From positions 2,852,001 through 2,916,000 of the forward strand of contig JAIQDT010000059.1 in the NCBI GenBank assembly GCA_021521415.1: DNA of 64,000 nt, given 5' to 3'. Made by a program: the position numbers and the translations under genes. The stretch is from Bidens hawaiensis (lineage: Eukaryota > Streptophyta > Magnoliopsida > Asterales > Asteraceae). A model generated the notes under the pieces. That model searched no databases, was not told where the DNA came from, and saw nothing but the letters and a program-made list of their open reading frames with translations. Each line of letters begins with the position of its first letter. The first letter of the stretch is position 1. This document shows positions 58,773 to 64,000 of the stretch, piece after piece.

Positions 58773-59288
58773 ATTGATGATTAAATTCATTTATTATTGT
58801 TTTTAAATGTTAACATATATTCATAATCTATCCTGATTTGGTATTAAACCTATCCTAACAATGTATTCTCGGATTTAAAATACAAAGAAAAGAAATGATA
58901 AGATTGGATAAGGGAAGAAAGGAAAAGAATTATATATTTAAAAGACATTCTCGAGTTAAAAAAAAAAGAAAAGAAAGTGTTAATTATATTCTTGAGTTAG
59001 ATATAAAGGAAAAGATAGGAAAAAAATTGTAACTTTACAATTATGCCCTCATTCTTGAGTTAGATAGGAAGGAAAAGATAGGTAAATTAGTAATATATAA
59101 ACCTTTCCTTCATAATCCGGCCATATTTGGCAGGAAAGTTTTAAAGAAAAAAAGGCCTAACTTTTCTTTTCATTCTTTTTCTTTTCTTTTAATAAAAAAA
59201 CTCAAGAATAAAACAAGAAAAATTTTCTTATCTTTTCTTTTCCAACCCTTTAAATAAAAGACTCAAGAATGCAACGTAAATGTCTCCA

Positions 59289-59290
<2 letters not shown>
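58773..59290. repeat. Purine/pyrimidine foldback remnants
   Basis: Repeated TTCTTGAGTTAGATA(G/T)AAGG blocks (about 58990 and 59052) pair with the inverted ACTCAAGAAT blocks at about 59205 and 59265. This suggests a small foldback element related in style to the one at 34078-35880. There is no coding sequence. Confidence 0.45.

Positions 59291-59332
<42 letters not shown>
59291..59332. repeat. (TA)n microsatellite
   Basis: About 21 TA units. Confidence 0.95.
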
Positions 59333-59335
<3 letters not shown>

Positions 59336-59339
59336 TGTA

Positions 59340-59763
59340 TATGCATTTTAGCCTAATATATGTTTAAGTATTTATACGCTTTTATTCGACAATATTTCAC
59401 AAAATAAATAATAAACACCCTAAGAGTTCTTAATGTTCGATGTTCAAATATTTTATAATGATAATTATAAAATATAGTCGAATAACATAGAATTCAAGCA
59501 TCCGGGTTCGTTCAAATATATATTAAATATATATTTGGTTTATCTAAACAATATCACCAACGCTCGTATCAACCCGTCAGATATATCCAAAAGTTCAAGT
59601 AATTAAAATAGAAACAAATTATATAAATGCAATGCATCGTGCATATGGGGGCTTATGCTAGATCTTATGATTAAATTTATTAAAATTTAATCTAGAGGGA
59701 ATTAACGTAAAGAAATCATGCTTAGTATTTGTATGTAAAGCGGCTTAATTACGGAGTGTCACA
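59340..59763 (-). mobile_element. Chromovirus LTR, 5' (U3) portion
   Basis: On the minus strand it starts TGTGACACTCCGTAATTAAG immediately after a polypurine tract (59764-59780, minus GGGGAGAA). The preceding AATTTTAGGACGAAATTC matches the usual end of chromovirus internal regions. The left limit is unclear because (TA)n and foldback remnants follow. Confidence 0.55.
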
Positions 59764-60468
59764 TTCTCCCCATGCTATTAGAATTTCGTCCTAAAATTCA
59801 GTTTACGGGCTAAGTCCTCAACGGGTATTAAGGACGACCTTTCGAGGAATGCGCTGTTCGAAGTTGATGGGTAGATTTATATGCCTACCAAAAAAATGAA
59901 TCACCAAACTGGATGTTTAATTGTTTGACACAAAGTCCCATGGTGTTCCGAAGTCTTTATGAATACATCCAATGGTGGTCTCGCACAAAGAATAAATTAT
60001 TTAAACTATTATCTTGACTAAGAAGTTAGTAGACAATACTGCCAGAATTTGGAATGGTTGGGCGCCAATAGTGGAAAACTAAGTCATCGACTGAAAAAGT
60101 GTGCCACCACTTTCGAGCCTCTATCTCATACAGAATGATAAATTTAAAAGGACATTGGTAGCATATTGTTTGGTTTTGCGATGCACACACGAACGAATTT
60201 GCGTACGGATATACAATACATGCATTTTTGGGAAAAATAGTTTGAATTAAATTCAATTATTGCGATCAATAGTTACTCTCAATAATTTGGACGATCTGAA
60301 CGAGAGTGGGAACCACAACCAACGAAACCGACAACTTTCAATAGAATATATTATTAGCCAAGCGGCATGTACATGAGATTTATCCATCTTTGGTAAGTTA
60401 TGTAGAGAGTGAACTCAGTCATTAGGAACTAATGAAGATTCCATATGGATTTTTCCACAATCTTAGTG
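59764..60468. other. Degraded chromovirus 3' end and unassigned sequence
   Basis: Only the last about 60 bases next to the LTR (AGGACGAAATTCTAA on the minus strand) are recognisable. A 76-codon minus-strand frame at 60026-60256 has no motif that I recognise. Confidence 0.35.
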
Positions 60469-60820
60469 TGTAGGGCCAATATTATATATTGTTTTTTGGA
60501 TTATATATGTTGTTCTAGTTTGCTTTTAATCGGTGTATTACCTACTCGGTATGTTTATTTTGTAGGTTTATTATGTAAATTTTGGAGAAATGGGGACCCT
60601 ATATAAAAGCCACTTAACCCATTTCTCCACAACTCTTTCACAACTCAAGAGAAACACATTTTGGAAATAAAGTTTTCTCTCTCTATCTTCTTCTTCTTTC
60701 TTTCAAGCAAATAAACCAAACAAACTAAGATCCGAGATTCGAGTGTCGTTGGTGATTTCCGCTAACCAATAACACGGATTGATCCGAGTAAAGTCTTGAG
60801 ATCCATCTAGAGGATCTACA
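60469..60820 (+). mobile_element. Copia-3 5' LTR
   Basis: The right edge (GGATCTACA) is fixed by the primer site; a TATATAAAAG promoter box lies at 60600-60609. The left edge is proposed at TGTAGGGCC, giving about 352 bases with TGTA...TACA ends, but no second copy is in the window to confirm it. Confidence 0.6.
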
Positions 60821-60822
60821 AG

Positions 60823-60834
60823 TGGTATCAGAGC
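60823..60834 (+). promoter_or_regulatory. Copia-3 primer binding site (tRNA-iMet)
   Basis: Exact TGGTATCAGAGC, two bases after the LTR end. Confidence 0.92.
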
Positions 60835-61129
60835 TTTCGGCTCGACTTTTTATGGTTTTCGGGTCAAACTTTTTGGGTTTTGATCTTAGTTTTTGTTGGA
60901 TTTGAGGTTGATTTCGTGTTACTCACCTCTTTTGGAGTCCCTTACACCTTGGAAATACACGATAATCACCAACTCTATGTTTTTAGTGTTTTAAGTTTTA
61001 GTGTCCGAGCTCAGATTCGGCTTAAAAACTCAGATCTAGGCCGAATTATTGATATTTAGACTAAAGTCTTTTTGACTTTTTGGAAGTTTGGGTGTTATAT
61101 TCTCAAAAAAAAAAAAAAAAAAAAATTCG

Positions 61130-61495
61130 CATCGGGTACTGTAGCAGTCGCTTCCGAGGTACTGTAGCAATCGGTGGGGGGGGGGGGGGTACTATAGCAA
61201 TGGTATCGCCGAGGTACTGTAGCAATCGCTTCGCACGGGTACCGTAGCAAATCGTTTCGCTTCGCACGGGGGGTACTGTAGCAATCGTTTCGCTTCGCAT
61301 GGGTACTATAGCAATCGCATCGCCGAGGTACTGTAGCAATCGCTTCGCACGGGTACTGTAACAAATCATTTCGCTTCGCACGGGGGGTACTGTAGCAATC
61401 GTTTCGCTTCGCATCGGGTACTGTAGCAACTCATGCGAAACACTGTAGCGACTCATGCGAAACACTGTAGCAACTCGGTACTGTAGCAAAAAAAA
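61130..61495. repeat. GGTACTGTAGCAA / TCGCTTCGCA array in the Copia-3 leader
   Basis: About fourteen copies of ACTGTAGCAA alternate with TCGCTTCGCA(C/T)GGG, following a poly(A) run at 61106-61126. Open frames on the minus strand across the array are repeat artefacts. Confidence 0.9.
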
Positions 61496-61546
61496 AAAAG
61501 CTTAAATTTTTTTCTTTTAAAAAAAAATCTAACCGAGTTAAAAAAA

Positions 61547-63154
61547 ATGTCTTACGAACCTGAGCTTGAAGGAAATCTGGATATGGGAGAAAGCCGAAAG
61601 AAAATGTTAAAAGGAGAATTCGACATGTTTACACATATTAAAGGAGAATCGGTTGCCTCTCTTATCAACAGATTAGAGTCACTCGTCACCAAAATAAGTA
61701 GTGCCGGTATCATCTATGGTTTGTTTGAGATCAACATGAAGTTGTTGAATTCACTACCTTACACATGGAACATCAATGTGGTTACCATTAAAAGAACCAC
61801 AGACCTGTATACCATGACACTCTCAGAGTTGGCTTCTACCATCAAGTCTTGAAATAATGGAAGATAAGCTCCAAATGAACAATCAGTCCAAAGAAAATAA
61901 AGTTGGGACAAGTAATAAAGTTGGGACAAGTGCTACAGGTGAAAGCAGTCATGCATGTCCTATCATTCTCGACACATCACCTTGCGATGAGGTAAACCAC
62001 AACTTATGCACGCAGGCTTGCATTGATAAGGTTACATATTATAGATATCATGAAAACGAAGTTTTGAAAGAAAATGCAAAACTTTGACAACTAAATGCTG
62101 AATATGTAAAGGCTGACAAGATTTACGTTGAGAAGATTGATACTCATCGTAATGGTGTGCCAAATCTTAAACTTAAAATTTTTCAAAAGGAGCATGATGT
62201 TATATATTATAAAAACATAGTGAATGAATTAAAAGATGAAATTGAAAAATTGAAACTTGATGCTTCTGAGAAAAAGAAACACGAAAAGATAGTCGAAAGA
62301 TTTGAAACATCATCTGAGAAGTTGGATGATATCATTGGAGCCCAGAGAAGTACTAAGCTGAAAGCGGGGCTAGGTTATGATTATACTGCTGTACCTCCAC
62401 CTTTAAATGATAATTACCTGCTTACCCCACTTTAGCTATAATACTGCTCCCGAGGAAGAAATGTCATATGGGGTTGGTAGAATACCAAAACCTGTGAAAT
62501 TTGTCCCTCCAGTTTCTCAAACTGTTGCTCCAATCCCATCATCTGATAAATCTAACATCAATGTATCTTTTGAAGCTGGTTGTGTAGAAGAAAGTGGGTC
62601 GGTGGAAATGGACACGAGTTGTGATTATGAAACCGTTTGTGGAGAAACTTTTGTTGAAAAATGTGTCAATGAAAGTAGGCCTGTTGAGGTGAACATATCA
62701 AGTTATGAGACTGAGGATAATTCAAATGAAAGTAAAGTTTTTGAAAATGAAAAAGAAAGTACTTCGTGTAAATATATTCCACCAAATAGACGATCATTTT
62801 CTCACACAACCAATCAAATTTAGAAATCCTCAGCTATTCAACTTCTGTGACAACAACTACTATGGTCATTATCAACAAAATTTTGTTGATCCATATTACA
62901 CAAATGTGTTTTATAATCATGTTCCTTTCCAAGGATCTCCTTTCCCATCGCACCAACCACATTATAGTTCAGATGAGTTCTATGGCACTCCTAGGAGAAA
63001 GTGTTGTTTTGTGTGTGGTCACTCTTCTCACCTTGCAAGACATTGCAAACACTGGTTCAAGCAACAGCTTGATAGGCAGCTTAGTCAGTCCCCAAAAGGA
63101 GCTTTTAGTAGCCCTGATTCAAGGACTGATCAAGCTGATAGTGAACTCAGTTAG
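61547..63154 (+). pseudogene. Copia-3 Gag and Gag tail
   Basis: The first segment (61547-61852) holds only the C-terminal part of a UBN2-type Gag core (EFDMFTHIKGESVASLINRL, then LLNSLPYTW). Later segments in shifted frames give a coiled-coil-like spacer (62100-62330), a Glu/Ser-rich spacer and a zinc knuckle CFVCGHSSHLARHC at about 63005-63046. There are several stops and frameshifts. It starts at an ATG, but the usual N-terminal Gag half is missing, so the start is probably a deletion joint. Confidence 0.78.
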
Positions 63155-63905
63155 ACGGATGTGAGATCCAAAGTAAATAAAGTAAAACACAAAAAGAAAT
63201 CTTTTTGGAAAACCAAGAAGGATAAAATCAAAAAGGATCCTAAGACTGTAAAGTCTGAGGATTCACCAAAAATAGTTTCAAAATCAAGAAAAGAAAAGTC
63301 CAAAACTGACAAAACCAAGGAACAAGTTTTTGCTTGAATTCCTAAGGACTGTTCTTTATCAAGTGAGGCTCCACCAAGAAATAAATGGTTTTCAGGAAAT
63401 AAAATCAAGTTTGGTCAGTTTACGGTCAACCTTCCCAGGATAAAAATATACCGGGAACCCATGTCTATTTGAACGCTTAGTGCATGCAGGGTCAATCAAG
63501 GAGGACTATCAATAGTATTAGGTACTTAGATAGTGATTGCACCCGGAATATGATGGGAGACGAACCCTTGCTATTTGATGCTAAACCATTCGATGGCGGA
63601 TTCGAGTCTTTCATAAGCGACATGGGAGGACAAAGTTCAAGGAAGGGAAGCCTTGTTTAAATGGTTCAACAACAACTTTTCGAGCGTTTCTCAAACTAAC
63701 CTCGTCCAACTGCATCTCTCAAGTGATGGATCCAGCATCAGCTGTTGGGTCTCGGTTTGAATCTCTTCAACTTTGTTATACAATGTGATAATGCATGCTT
63801 AAGATAGTCCATCTGACAACAACTTTGCTGACCTTTTCACTTAAACCATCGATCATGCTCGTTTTGAATTTATGGTCGAATCGTTCGGCATGATCAATCT
63901 TGATT
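63150..63905 (+). pseudogene. Copia-3 protease remnant fused to RNase H end
   Basis: A protease-like segment at about 63520-63640 reads YLDSDCTRNMMGDEPLLFDA, with DSD in place of the catalytic DSG. Soon after, at about 63810-63905, comes the terminal RNase H signature (DNNFADLFT, then HARFEFMVESFGM) with in-frame stops. Integrase, reverse transcriptase and most of RNase H (normally about 3 kb) are absent between them. Confidence 0.72.
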
Positions 63906-63969
63906 AAAACAACCTATCTATCTTTTTGTATATAAAATTGTAAATATTTTTCAAATATATCACAATTTT

Positions 63970-63986
63970 AGAGGGAGAAAGTGAGT
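63970..63986 (+). promoter_or_regulatory. Possible Copia-3 polypurine tract
   Basis: AGAGGGAGAAAGTGAG lies shortly after the RNase H end, near the right edge. The 3' LTR would begin at or beyond it, outside the window. Confidence 0.45.
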
Positions 63987-64000
63987 TAAGTTTAACTCAC

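Noticed and set aside
61095..61489. Minus-strand ORFs of 89 and 128 codons.
   Set aside because: Translations of the ACTGTAGCAA/TCGCTTCGCA array.

Overview
The window looks like nuclear DNA of a flowering plant (eudicot) with a large, repeat-filled genome. The signs are split genes with GT-AG introns, dense nests of LTR retrotransposons with tRNA-iMet or tRNA-Asp primer sites, CACTA elements and MITEs. The retrotransposon proteins, including an extra ORF downstream of a Copia pol, resemble those I know from Asteraceae; that family assignment is inference. I saw no rRNA, tRNA, CRISPR array or prokaryotic gene.

Layout. 1-13582: a long minus-strand Copia element (Copia-1). It has a 5' LTR at 12553-13582, decayed gag-pol at 12444-5779, and a 4.7 kb 3' region with TGCTCGA repeats, a gypsy-like LTR fragment and an extra ORF cut by a solo LTR of the same family (22-1052). 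13583-24060: an older minus-strand Copia (Copia-2). Its RNase H is split by an Athila-type solo LTR (15376-17051) flanked by a perfect GTTGT target duplication. 24065-25612: LTR-like debris and a plus-strand Copia fragment.

25846-29066 (minus): the one clearly intact host gene, a seven-exon purple acid phosphatase of 335 codons with all five metal-binding motifs. Upstream lie an unassigned ORF (29734-30072) and a possible truncated gene start with a telo-box (30640-30990).

31211-45097: Ty3/gypsy LTRs of chromovirus type. One solo LTR (32873-40273) has a perfect ATTAA duplication but is stretched to 7.4 kb by nested DNA transposons, including a CACTA end with gene-like fragments. Two (TA)n-associated MITEs follow, then LTR halves in inverted order fused to an Athila LTR.

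45098-55654: an Athila element with gag, protease and an env-like ORF but no reverse transcriptase, RNase H or integrase. 55655-56680: the tail of another Athila-like element. 56884-58772: a non-autonomous CACTA element. 59290-59780: chromovirus LTR edge. 60469-64000: an internally deleted plus-strand Copia (Copia-3).

The most striking pattern is that many unrelated elements carry dense arrays of a short, mostly CpG-containing and often palindromic motif in their non-coding control regions. Each family has its own motif, except that one core is shared between a gypsy LTR and a Copia leader.
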